This document shows, one piece after another, positions 1 to 8,679 of a DNA stretch of 64,000 nt; the first letter of the stretch is position 1, and each line of letters opens with the position of its first letter. The translations under genes were made by a program, and so were the position numbers. Location of the stretch: contig JALGPX010000042.1 of assembly GCA_023515795.1 (NCBI GenBank), positions 1 to 64,000 on the forward strand, read 5' to 3'. Under the pieces are notes generated by a model, which saw only the letters and a program-made list of their open reading frames with translations, was not told the origin of the DNA and ran no database searches. Origin of the DNA: Amoeboaphelidium occidentale (lineage: Eukaryota; Aphelidiomycota; Aphelidea).

Positions 1-180
1 AAGCGAAATTTGACTCTTCTGACAGTTATAGTTTGCATCACCAGAATTCTATTCAGCCATTCAGTAATTTTATCTGCGCGGATTGGTATTTTTATTTGAA
101 ATAAAAATTCAGTTTTGCCTTGACCGACCGGTGACCAGTCCAGGTTTCGACTAAGTGTTTGGGTGACCAAAAGCAATTTT
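1..180. repeat. Dispersed repeat, copy 1 (cut by the window edge)
   Basis: This stretch matches 23220-23399 almost base for base in the same orientation, with a handful of substitutions and small indels. Both copies stop being alike just after the shared gggtgaccaaaa motif. Copy 2 lies beside the Fanzor-type remnant, so copy 1 is probably the same end of a second element whose body lies to the left, outside the window (inference). It ends shortly before the stop codon of the ADAM-like gene. Confidence 0.8.
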
Positions 181-193
181 ATTTTATTATTTA

Positions 194-1132
194 TCATTGG
201 AACTGAAGATAAGCTACACTATTTCTTGGTACAAAACATGAGAAATTTTTGATCAACTTCTGGTTAATCTGGTTGATGGAGCACGAACTCAAATCATCAC
301 CATTTGAGCCGGTTGAGACAGATGGTGACATCAAGTAAGGATTGTCTGTGCTTGCGCATGATGCAGTGTTAGTTGGCGATGTTACACCGTCGTGGTAGCT
401 TCCGGTAGAGTGAAATTCTTCATGCGCGATTGTCCTTGGAATCTTTACAGGTGACAAGTACAATCCGCGAGACTTGAATGTTGTTGCGGCGATATTGTAA
501 CCGAATTTATCGCACATGCCGCCTGAGCCATCGTCCTGTTTTACGAATGCATTACCAATAGTTCCTTCATAGTCTTGCGCTGTGAAGTAGTGTATCAAAC
601 AACTGTAGCGATGAGCAGCTAAAGACCCAGACATGACCTGATCGTGTATTTTCTTCAAGAGATCATCAATATCTCCTGTTGGCTTTGACAGTGTGGGATG
701 ATTTGAATCAATGAACACGACTTCCTTAACAGGAATACCAATCTGAGCATCACTCTTGAATATACCATCAACTTGCTGAAATGCGTTAAGTACTTGTGTT
801 CTAGCCTCTTGTTGATTGTTATTGTAAATGCTCATGAAGAATGGATCAACAACCACAGTAACAGGACAATCTTTGCCAGAGAACGGGCCAGACGCAGCAT
901 TATCAGTATTTGCCGCAGTCAAATGAGGATTAACCAAGGATGACAATGTAATATCACCGTGTTTTAAACTTGGCTGTGGTCTGTTAATAGACTGTAACAA
1001 AGGGATCGCAGACTGAAGGTCTTGGCCATCGTCGATCGAGCATGAAACAGATTCATGTTGAACGGATGGCAACGCGATTTGATAAGCAGAGCCAAGTAAT
1101 GCAATTAATGAGAATAATTTAACAGCCAGCAT
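194..1132 (-). CDS. Secreted ADAM-like (metzincin M12B) metalloprotease
   Basis: A single-exon gene for about 312 residues. The first ATG in frame (1132) opens a clear signal peptide (MLAVKLFSLIALLGSAYQIA), so the product is probably secreted or vacuolar. Near residues 237-248 it carries HEEFHSTGSYHD, which fits the metzincin zinc site HExxHxxGxxHD. A Met-turn follows (NPYLMSP), then a serine- and cysteine-bearing stretch (SSCS) like that of adamalysin/reprolysin domains. The length suits a catalytic domain with a short pro-region; no disintegrin domain or membrane anchor is seen. Assignment to M12B rests on motif and order. The substrate cannot be told. A role in attacking host or prey is only a guess. 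Confidence 0.75.
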   Translation of the reverse strand: MLAVKLFSLIALLGSAYQIALPSVQHESVSCSIDDGQDLQSAIPLLQSINRPQPSLKHGDITLSSLVNPHLTAANTDNAASGPFSGKDCPVTVVVDPFFMSIYNNNQQEARTQVLNAFQQVDGIFKSDAQIGIPVKEVVFIDSNHPTLSKPTGDIDDLLKKIHDQVMSGSLAAHRYSCLIHYFTAQDYEGTIGNAFVKQDDGSGGMCDKFGYNIAATTFKSRGLYLSPVKIPRTIAHEEFHSTGSYHDGVTSPTNTASCASTDNPYLMSPSVSTGSNGDDLSSCSINQINQKLIKNFSCFVPRNSVAYLQFQ

Positions 1133-1415
1133 TTTGATATGAGTTTTCGTCAACAGTGGATAAAGAAGGAGCACGTTCTAAAATTGATCAAATCACACTC
1201 CTGAAAGCATGACGTTTTAAAATCGTGGCAGCTAGAATCAAAAAGTCGAGGTTAAGGCAAGTTAAGGTTGTAGGCACGTACACGAACTACTCGATCGACA
1301 ATTTGGACCTCCAGTATGTGAGGCGATGAATCAGGTTGAGACGTCTTGTTGCTATTTTAGTGCTTACATTAGAACTTTTAATCGCTGGACAAATCATTTA
1401 TTGTTTCAACTGATA

Positions 1416-2651
1416 ATGAAGAATATAGCGATTCACTTAGCATTAACAGCTTCATTGTCTGCATACGGCGCAATGGCAGCGTGTTGTTTCATGGGAACAC
1501 CGAAGTTCGTTAGCCCTTTCAACTTCAACTACAACCTTACTCTTGGATCGTCAGAGGCTCCTTCAAAGAACAATGATTACTCTGTGAAGTTCTCATTCCC
1601 TAGTACCTACGTTGTTACAAATCTCCCAACATCTTGTCAGAACCAAGGCAATACCATCACGTGTACAAAGAATGCTTTGGTCTTCAGTGCATTCTTCCAA
1701 TTGAACACTCCTGGTAACTCTAATGGCGAACCTGAAATTCTGTCTGTTTCTGCATTCGATGAATCCTGTGAGAAGCAACAATACTGTCCCCTTGTCGATC
1801 AACTTTTGAACAAGGAAAATGGTAACGGAGGAACTAAACCAGGTATGATTGATCTGGGTCCATTGGGTATGGTTGCAGCTGATACTTTCTGGCCGGTCAT
1901 GATCACGATTATCATTGTGATTTTGGGTGCAGCAGCATTGGCATACACGCGTAATAAGAAGGCACCTTCTTCATACTCTACTAATCAAGCAGCTGTCGAA
2001 GCTAGCGAAATGGAAATGACTAAAAGCAAAAATAAGGCTGGCTGGTTTGGTGAAAAGAAACATGACTTAGAAACTGGACACAGTGAAGAATTCGCTCAGG
2101 GTAAAACAGCGAGCGGTATGCCAAGACCTTCAACTGCAGCTGTCGTGAAGAACTCTCCAGCAAGTAACAGAAAGACAGATAACTCAGACTCTGCAAAAAG
2201 AAGCCCTTCAGTGCGCCAACACAAGAAGAAAGACTCTGACAGTGCTGTTACCACAGAACGTACAAAATCCGTTAAGAGATCAAACAAAAGCAGTGACAGA
2301 AAAGCACGCGACTCATGGGCACCAAAGAAGGCAACATTATTCGATAAAATTGAAACCCAACAACAAATGGCACAGGATGGCGTAGAACCTACAAAGAAGA
2401 TTGAAACAAGTACTGATGATGAGAAACCAATCGTTACAGCTACCACAAAGAAACCAGCTCCTGCAAACAGAAGAATAGTAAAGAAGAAGACATCCGATGA
2501 TTCCAGCACAACCTCTGATTCCGACTCTGATGATGATGATGATGATATTGATCTATCCAGAGTGGTTAAGCGTGTCCCAGCAGCAAAACCTTCACAAAAG
2601 CCAAAGACTAGAAGAAGTAGAAAGACTAGCAGCAGCAAAAACAAGAAGTGA
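1416..2651 (+). CDS. Type I membrane protein with acidic/serine-rich cytosolic tail, unknown family
   Basis: About 411 residues if translation starts at 1416, which opens a signal peptide ending ...YGAMAA; an in-frame ATG at 1326 would put 30 unlikely residues before it. The luminal part (about 135 residues) has several cysteines and N-glycosylation sites. One membrane helix follows near residues 155-178 (ITIIIVILGAAALAY), then a roughly 230-residue tail rich in Ser, Lys and Asp, including a run of Ser-Asp and Asp residues near the end and Arg/Lys clusters. The tail looks disordered and phosphorylatable. I recognise no family. It is divergent from the ADAM-like gene, sharing a 283-bp upstream region. 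AAATAAA follows the stop codon directly. Confidence 0.7.
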   Translation: MKNIAIHLALTASLSAYGAMAACCFMGTPKFVSPFNFNYNLTLGSSEAPSKNNDYSVKFSFPSTYVVTNLPTSCQNQGNTITCTKNALVFSAFFQLNTPGNSNGEPEILSVSAFDESCEKQQYCPLVDQLLNKENGNGGTKPGMIDLGPLGMVAADTFWPVMITIIIVILGAAALAYTRNKKAPSSYSTNQAAVEASEMEMTKSKNKAGWFGEKKHDLETGHSEEFAQGKTASGMPRPSTAAVVKNSPASNRKTDNSDSAKRSPSVRQHKKKDSDSAVTTERTKSVKRSNKSSDRKARDSWAPKKATLFDKIETQQQMAQDGVEPTKKIETSTDDEKPIVTATTKKPAPANRRIVKKKTSDDSSTTSDSDSDDDDDDIDLSRVVKRVPAAKPSQKPKTRRSRKTSSSKNKK

Positions 2652-2734
2652 AAATAAATTTTTCTTCGGCTGAAACGATCCCTATGTAATTACTTAATGG
2701 ACTCTTTTTGCTTTCTGTTGTTTGACTTTGCGTG

Positions 2735-4585
2735 ATGTTCTCTGGCTGGTTTCAACAGCAGCAGAATTCGCAACAGGCGGGTGAGAAACCTTCCGGTCAA
2801 ATGCTCGCCCATTTTATGACAGCTACAAGCCCAAAGAATGGAAGCGGAATACCTGGAACTCATTTGATATCGAATATAATCTCAATGATAAGTCCCGCAG
2901 CAGCAGTCGCAACAACGTCCGCATCCCCTGTGCCCTCAACACCACCCACCGGCACATCAGTCGAGTTGAACATGAAGAGCAGCGGCCTCGAAAACGTAAT
3001 TCTTTTCACTAATTGGGAATGTTCTTTTAATTTTTACAGTTCGGAAATACTTGCTACTGCAACTCACTTATCCAAGCCTTGTTCTCATGCAGACCATTCC
3101 GGGACAGAGTTTTCACAAGTAATCTGCTGCAGTTGCCCGTGGATGCAGTGAAAGAGAAGAATGTGTCGCTGTTGAATCCTTTGAAGCAGCTCTTTATGGC
3201 GATATTATCTGCGCAGAAGTCTCCGAAAGCAAACGCTTATCAGCTCAAAGACGCCATGAAACAATTCATTGAGGAACTCAGGCGGAGGAATGAAATGTTC
3301 CGGGAGCCCGTGCACCACGACGCTCACGAACTATTTAATTATTTAATCAATGAGATCATTACGGAGGTCAAAGAGGATCACACCTCCTTTGTTGTTTCAA
3401 GGGATGAGGAAATACGGAACGTTAAAGGAACCAGGCGAAAGTATTTTAGAACAGGGCAGGACTTGAGCACGGTAGAAATCGATGATCGGGACGACGCAGA
3501 ATCTTCAGCGACAGCAGAAAATGATTTAAATCGGCACAAAAGGAAAGACACTTGGGTTCATGAATTATTTGAAGGTGTGCTATCAAATGAAATACGATGC
3601 GTTCAATGTGAAACAGTTTCAAGTAGACTGGAACCATTTTTAGATTTAAGCGTTGATATTCCGCCAACGCAACAGAATTGTTCTATTTTGAGTTGTTTGA
3701 AGGAATTCTCAAAGATTGAGATTATGGGAGGTCGAGGTATTTATTTCCTTTGAGTTTGAATTTAATTGTTGAGACAAATTCTTTTGCTCTTCGTGTAATT
3801 CACTACAAGTCGCTCAGAAGAGGATGAAGATTTATGCGCTACCTCGGATTCTGGCTTTGCATTTGAAACGGTTTAAATATGTTGAACGGTTGGGAAGGCA
3901 TGTTAAACTCTGTCAAAGAGTCTCGTTTCCGCTCACGTTAATGCTATCTTCTTCGCTAGGAAATGTTTTCTATCGGTAAGTTACTGCATCAGAAGAACTT
4001 TAATTTTTTAGTCTTTTCGCTGTTGTTGTCCATGTTGGCGTTAATCCAAGTCATGGTCATTACATATCGCTCATAAGATCAAACAACAATTCTCAAAAAT
4101 GGTGGGTTTATGATGATACATTTGTGGAAGAAGTTGATGATGAGTATCTGGCAAAGGTGTTTGGATGGAATCCTGTTGTGAATTCATCAACAAACGATGA
4201 TCATTATCCTGATACGCCCTCAAGTTCAAGGCAGAACTCAGTTAGAAACGGTACAGCAACTCCCGGTCAAGAAGAACTTCGCGATGTTAATGAATCGATA
4301 TCTAGTAAGGGTTACGGAAGTATGTTTGGAAACATTGTTAAGGACAAAGATCAGAACAATAAGGAGAATCATTCTGATGATGATACTCAAAGAAAATGGT
4401 TCTTTCCTTCAATAAGCCTTCATTCAAATACTTCATCTAGTTCAAACGCACGAAACAACAGTGGTACAGCACATTCATCTACATCTGGAACGACACCAAC
4501 AAAACAAGAACAATCTGGTTACGGTAAAAGCTTACTTAGTCATGGTTCTGGCTATCTTTTATTCTACGAAGCTCTTTACTCCTAA
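2735..4585 (+). CDS. Ubiquitin-specific protease, USP12/USP46 (yeast Ubp9/13) type
   Basis: Removes ubiquitin from proteins. Exons 2735-2995, 3040-3736, 3774-3975 and 4012-4585 join in frame to 577 residues; all three introns are 36-44 bp. Joining exons 1 and 2 creates the Cys box [13 protein letters not shown] with the catalytic cysteine. The His box is seen as HGHYISLI followed by WWVYDD. A zinc-binding pair of CxxC motifs lies in between (RCVQC near residue 285, then CSSC after intron 2), and [20 protein letters not shown] is typical of USP12/46. The Ser/Asn-rich C-terminal tail (about 130 residues) is extra. In yeasts and animals this subfamily works with WD40 partners; none is nearby. 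The listed exon 3 start (acceptor TTGAG) was chosen because it keeps the CSSC motif. Confidence 0.9.
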
Positions 4586-4624
4586 TTATCAGCATAAATA
4601 ACATCCTCGATACATTTAATGACT

Positions 4625-5434
4625 TTATTTAGCAAGAGCCCTCAACTCTTTAACTCTTTCTGTCTCTCCATTTGCCATATCCTCTCTGACCCATTCTTCA
4701 GGGAAAGCGTTTCGGATATCAGCGGCAACAGGTTTACCATTTTCAATAGCTGTCTGCTGTTCTTCGTTTGAACCAACTACGGAAATATTCTCAAAGCTAT
4801 CACGAGACAAATCCTGTGAACATTTCACGAGTGTGCTCAGAGTATCAACCAGAAACTTCTTATTTTCAGCATAAGTAGGAAACCTTTCGCATCGAAGCAC
4901 CAAAGTCTGCAGCTTTCCGTCATAATCTTCAGATTTGCTCAAGTAAGGTTGAACCAAAAGCTGGAATTTATGCCAAACTTTTTCATCAGAATCCTCTGTG
5001 CGTTCAGTAGTGCCGCAAACAATGACGCTCTTCAACTTTTCATCAACGTTCACTCGAACTTCACATAAATGCGAAACACCATTGTCTGTCATGTGCCTGT
5101 CATTCTTGTCTGCGCCAACGTATATTTGACCCCTCTTAACGAATTCAGCGTATGCGCCATCACCATTCCTCTGATACTCCATCGAATACTTCTTCAAGGA
5201 AGGAAACTCATTTATAATTTTGTTTTCCCATATCGCAACCAAAGATTTAATGTATCGCGTCTGTTCAGTGTAAATCGAAGGCAGCGGTTGTGTTGCGCGT
5301 ATCTTTTGAAGCATTTTAGGTATTGACGATGAGCTATTGGATGAACGTATTTTACTTCCGCCAGATGCTGCAGCTGCATCACTAGCAGGAGGTATAGCAG
5401 CAGAAAAATGTCTCAGAGCCCTACGAAATATCAT
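4625..5434 (-). CDS. Unknown protein with likely mitochondrial presequence
   Basis: A single exon of 269 residues starting at the first in-frame ATG (MIFRRALRHFSAAIPP), an Arg-rich amphipathic N-terminus typical of mitochondrial import. After a Ser/Ala-rich linker come about 200 residues of mixed helix and strand with no motif I can name; Tyr-, Asp- and Arg-rich segments such as YDGKLQTLVLRCERFP stand out. No membrane segment is visible. It is tail-to-tail with the deubiquitinase, 39 bp apart. It could be a lineage-specific mitochondrial ribosomal or assembly protein, but nothing in the sequence shows that. The coding call itself is solid because the frame is long and codon use matches the neighbours. 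Confidence 0.65.
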   Translation of the reverse strand: MIFRRALRHFSAAIPPASDAAAASGGSKIRSSNSSSSIPKMLQKIRATQPLPSIYTEQTRYIKSLVAIWENKIINEFPSLKKYSMEYQRNGDGAYAEFVKRGQIYVGADKNDRHMTDNGVSHLCEVRVNVDEKLKSVIVCGTTERTEDSDEKVWHKFQLLVQPYLSKSEDYDGKLQTLVLRCERFPTYAENKKFLVDTLSTLVKCSQDLSRDSFENISVVGSNEEQQTAIENGKPVAADIRNAFPEEWVREDMANGETERVKELRALAK

Positions 5435-5478
5435 TGTCGCTTGATTCCAAGAAAAGCAAAAAGCTAGATCAAACACAT

Positions 5479-5805
5479 CGAGGTGTTCTTGGTAGTGCAG
5501 ATTGAATTAGAGGGTTTTCAGTTACTTCAGGCTAGCAGTTTTACAGTGTATTATGTCGTATACTTAGATGATCGCATCAATTGCGAAGTTAGCAACCCTG
5601 ATCAACCTAGATCCCAACCTACATCGCCGATATCATATGTGTGATACCTAACTACTGAAACATCAAGCCCTTAACCTCAGAACTAAGATTGTGTCATATG
5701 ACCTGCTGGCGCAATCTTGTCAAGTGATCCGATCACAGAATGTCGCAACACAGCAAAGCACAAAATTTTTCCCAAAATCATTGTAATCCAGCAAAATCCA
5801 TTAAA
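5479..5805. other. Intergenic region, probable divergent promoter
   Basis: 327 bp between the mitochondrial unknown (reverse) and UBE2H (forward). I see no convincing reading frame or RNA gene. It contains short direct-repeat words (gatcaacctag / gatcccaacctac) and pyrimidine-rich stretches before the UBE2H start. Confidence 0.4.
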
Positions 5806-6454
5806 ATGTCATCTCCAAGACGAAGAATAGAAACAGATGTGATGAAACTGTAAGCATCTGGTCATACTGCGGAACCCTAACCCTAATTTGACTGTGTAGC
5901 CTCATGTCAGATTACGAAGTGAACCTAGTAAACGACAACATGCAAGAATTCTATGTGAAGTTCCAAGGCCCAGCTGATAGTAAGTTCGGAATCTATTTAT
6001 ATCTCATTCAGTAGCCCCATTCAGCGGCGGTGTATGGAAGGTGCATGTGGAAATACCGGACCAATATCCGTACAAATCGCCTTCTATTGGATTCATCAAC
6101 AAAATATTCCACCCAAACATCGACGAACTGTCTGGGAGTGTGTGCCTGGATGTGATAAATCAGACTTGGAGTCCAATGTACGATTTGATAAACATTTTTG
6201 AAGTGTTTCTACCACAACTGCTGCGATACCCAAACCCTACAGATCCACTGAACGGAGAAGCTGCAGCCCTTCTTATGAGGGAGCCTGCCTCTTATGATAC
6301 GAAAGTAAAGGAACACGTACAAAAGTATGCGACAAAAGAACAGTATGATCACAACCAGAAGGACGATGAAGATGATATGGATGATGAAATGAGTGAGATC
6401 AGTAACGATGATGGTAGCGACAGTGAAGATAACGTCGCAGGCAACATGGAGTAA
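5806..6454 (+). CDS. UBE2H: Ubiquitin-conjugating enzyme E2, UBE2H/Ubc8 type
   Basis: An E2 enzyme that carries ubiquitin as a thioester. In yeast the orthologue Ubc8 serves the GID/CTLH ligase in catabolite degradation of gluconeogenic enzymes. Exons 5806-5849, 5900-5979 and 6015-6454 give 187 residues. The start [16 protein letters not shown], the HPN box (IFHPNIDE), the active-site Cys in [12 protein letters not shown] and [12 protein letters not shown] match UBE2H closely. An acidic tail of about 35 residues follows the fold, as in other family members. The first intron holds two CCCTAA units (see rejected items). AATAAA begins directly after the stop codon's first base pair. Confidence 0.95.
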
Positions 6455-6489
6455 TAAACAACAGGTTCAATCTTTCTATTCTGCCGTTT

Positions 6490-6834
6490 TCAGTAGCAGC
6501 ATTTACAGTCGAAAGGGCATTCATCTGTCATGCCAGCATTTGGATCATTAGAGACAAGTTCTTCAATCTGATAAATTGGATAGCCTTCTTCGGTGTATCG
6601 TCGCTTTGAAGAATTATCGGCTTTAGGGGAGAATAGGTCGTCTGATAATAAAGAATTTGTTGCTTTCGTTGAAGTAGTCGCGCTTTTGGTCTGTTTGGAT
6701 TTCTTTGGCGTGGCTTCGGCGGGCTTTGGAAGTTCTTCTTCCGTGGGCTCCGGGGCCTTCCGTTTCTTATTCGTGCCTTTGCCTTTGCTAAAGATATCGT
6801 CAATTTCCTTTGACTTTTGTGTGGTAGTCTTCAT
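6490..6834 (-). CDS. DUF1764 family protein
   Basis: A 114-residue Lys-rich protein starting at ATG 6834. The N-terminal half is basic and low-complexity, suggesting a nuclear or nucleolar protein. The C-terminus reads RRYTEEGYPIYQIEEL ... CPFDCKCCY, which is the conserved signature of the eukaryotic DUF1764 family (R-x-T-E-E-G-x-P-I-Y and a final CPFDCxCC). The molecular role of the family is not known to me. It is head-to-head with spermidine synthase, with only 18 bp between start codons, so the two must share a promoter. Confidence 0.8.
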   Translation of the reverse strand: MKTTTQKSKEIDDIFSKGKGTNKKRKAPEPTEEELPKPAEATPKKSKQTKSATTSTKATNSLLSDDLFSPKADNSSKRRYTEEGYPIYQIEELVSNDPNAGMTDECPFDCKCCY

Positions 6835-6852
6835 CAATAATCACTCTGCAAA

Positions 6853-7834
6853 ATGACGATTTCTCATCCAAAGATCTACACCACGCCAGAGGGTGAATTA
6901 TGGTTCAAAGAAACATCTGAACTATGGCCTGGTGAAGGTAAACATGAATTGTTGCATACGTGTGTTAATGTTTTAAGCGCGTACTCTGCGTGTAAAGAAG
7001 GTATTGCATAATGAACAGTCAAAGTATCAGGATGTGCTCTATTTTGAATCTACCGATTATGGAAATGTTTTTGTTTTGGATGGTGTAATTCAGTGCACAG
7101 AACGCGATGAGTTTGCATATCAGGTAATGCTCTCTAATGTGTGGTGCTAAAGTATGAAGGAAATGATTGCGCATTTACCGCTGTTCGCTCACAAGAACCC
7201 AAAGAATGTTTTGGTGATCGGTGGTGGTGATGCCGGCGTATTGCGCGAGGTCGTAAAGCATAAGTCTGTTGAAAAGGTCACTCTATGCGAGATTGATGAA
7301 GCTGTTATCAGAACTGCTAAACAGTATTTACCAGAAATGGCAAAAGGATTCGATAATGAGAAAGTAGAAGTATTCGTTGGTGATGGATTTGAGTATTTGA
7401 AGAACCACGTGAATTGTTTCGATGTGATTATTACAGATTCTTCAGATCCTATCGGACCAGCAGAGTCTTTGTTTCAACCAGAGTTCTTTTCCTTGCTGAA
7501 GAATGCATTAAAGCCTTCCGGAATCATCTGCTCACAAGGAGAATCACAGTGGTTACATTTGGAAATTATTGCTGGTTTGATAAAGAAGACCAGCAAATTG
7601 TTTCCTGTTGTAGAATACGCGTACACAACAATCCCAACTTATCCTTCAGGTCAAATTGGTTTCCTGATCTGCAGCAATGATGAAACTGTGGATGTAAAGA
7701 AGGTCAACTCTGATGGTTTAACTGAAGATCAAATGAATGAGTTGAAGTATTACACAAAAGAACTCCACCAAGCTTCTTTTGTTCTACCAGCCTTCACCAG
7801 AAGGACCATCGAAGCCTCCAAAAAGGCAGAATAA
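6853..7834 (+). CDS. SPE3: Spermidine synthase
   Basis: Transfers an aminopropyl group from decarboxylated S-adenosylmethionine to putrescine to make spermidine. Exons 6853-6937, 6978-7123 and 7160-7834 give 301 residues. The order is [13 protein letters not shown] at the N-terminus, [24 protein letters not shown], the nucleotide-binding [11 protein letters not shown], and the catalytic [10 protein letters not shown]. All are hallmarks of the eukaryotic enzyme; the product is cytosolic. Intron 2 has its acceptor at TATGAAG, chosen because it restores YQEM. The TAA stop lies inside AATAAA, which probably also serves as the poly(A) signal. Confidence 0.95.
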
Positions 7835-7902
7835 AAAAGATTTAAAAGATTTGAAGTATTTCGTTATGGTGCGCTAATTGCGAATTTTCTTTCGATTGCT
7901 TA

Positions 7903-8598
7903 ATGATTCGATTTAACCTCAGACGTTTACACAATTCTCCGTTAATGCGCTTACCACGCGTCAAGAAGCTTCCGTCTTTATCGCGACTACAGAATATCAG
8001 CAGCGCAGAAACTTTGAATGCTGCCGATATCGCACAATCTAATGAGATCGCAAAAGTCGTGCCTTTGGAAAAGCAATGGTTCATTGACACGAACTTCAGA
8101 CAAAACACAACGACCGCGATAGAAGAACATAAACCTTTTGATATAAACACAAAGAAACCATTTGTATTAAATGAGATTGTGAATTACTTGCAGGAATTAT
8201 CAGCAGAGAATATTGTGATTATTGACATGAAGAAGGCATGCGCAAGAATCTCTTCAGATGATCAAGAACAGATTGTCGCAACACCATGGACAGATAAAAT
8301 GATCATATGCGAAGGATCTTCTCTAAGTCATGTAAACAGAATAACAGAAGCTATTTATCTCCATGTAAAAGACAGAGTGCGCAGACTGCAGAGTGAAGGC
8401 GCGCAAGTTGAGTGTTGGCAGGAAGGCGACTCTGATTGTGGCTGGCGTCTAATTGATGTACACAGTGTCAGTAAAGAGCAGACCTCTACTTCTGATCATT
8501 TATCAGATTTCGTTGTTCACGTGTTCACAAAAGAAATGCGTGAGAATTACGACCTGGAAGGTTTATGGGGTGGCACAATTAATAATAAGAGGGAATAA
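7903..8598 (+). CDS. Mitochondrial ribosome silencing factor, RsfS/MALSU1 family
   Basis: A single exon of 231 residues. The N-terminus (MIRFNLRRLHNSPLMRLPRV) is a mitochondrial presequence. The C-terminal two thirds match the RsfS/Iojap fold: VLNEIVNYLQEL, IVIIDMKK, the DCGWRLIDVHSV segment, and the closing FVVHVFTKEMRENYDLEGLW. The family binds uL14 on the large ribosomal subunit and helps mitoribosome assembly or blocks subunit joining. In yeasts this domain is fused into Atp25; here it stands alone. The stop codon is part of GAATAAA. Confidence 0.85.
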   Translation: MIRFNLRRLHNSPLMRLPRVKKLPSLSRLQNISSAETLNAADIAQSNEIAKVVPLEKQWFIDTNFRQNTTTAIEEHKPFDINTKKPFVLNEIVNYLQELSAENIVIIDMKKACARISSDDQEQIVATPWTDKMIICEGSSLSHVNRITEAIYLHVKDRVRRLQSEGAQVECWQEGDSDCGWRLIDVHSVSKEQTSTSDHLSDFVVHVFTKEMRENYDLEGLWGGTINNKRE

Positions 8599-8679
8599 AT
8601 GTTTATCGCGAAGAGTATCACAACCTCCCGTGCTCGATAGCTCAATCGCTCGCTTTCTCAGTGAAACAATTCGTTCGAA

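Noticed and set aside
2471-2560. GA/AT-rich simple repeat as a mobile element end
   Set aside because: It is coding low-complexity sequence (Ser-Asp run) in the membrane protein tail.
2096-2644. 182-residue open frame on the reverse strand
   Set aside because: A mirror of the Ser/Lys/Asp-rich tail of the membrane protein; Phe/Leu/Ser low-complexity composition is typical of an antisense shadow.
5873-5885. Telomere-like CCCTAACCCTAA
   Set aside because: Only two repeat units, located inside UBE2H intron 1; too short to be a telomere relic.
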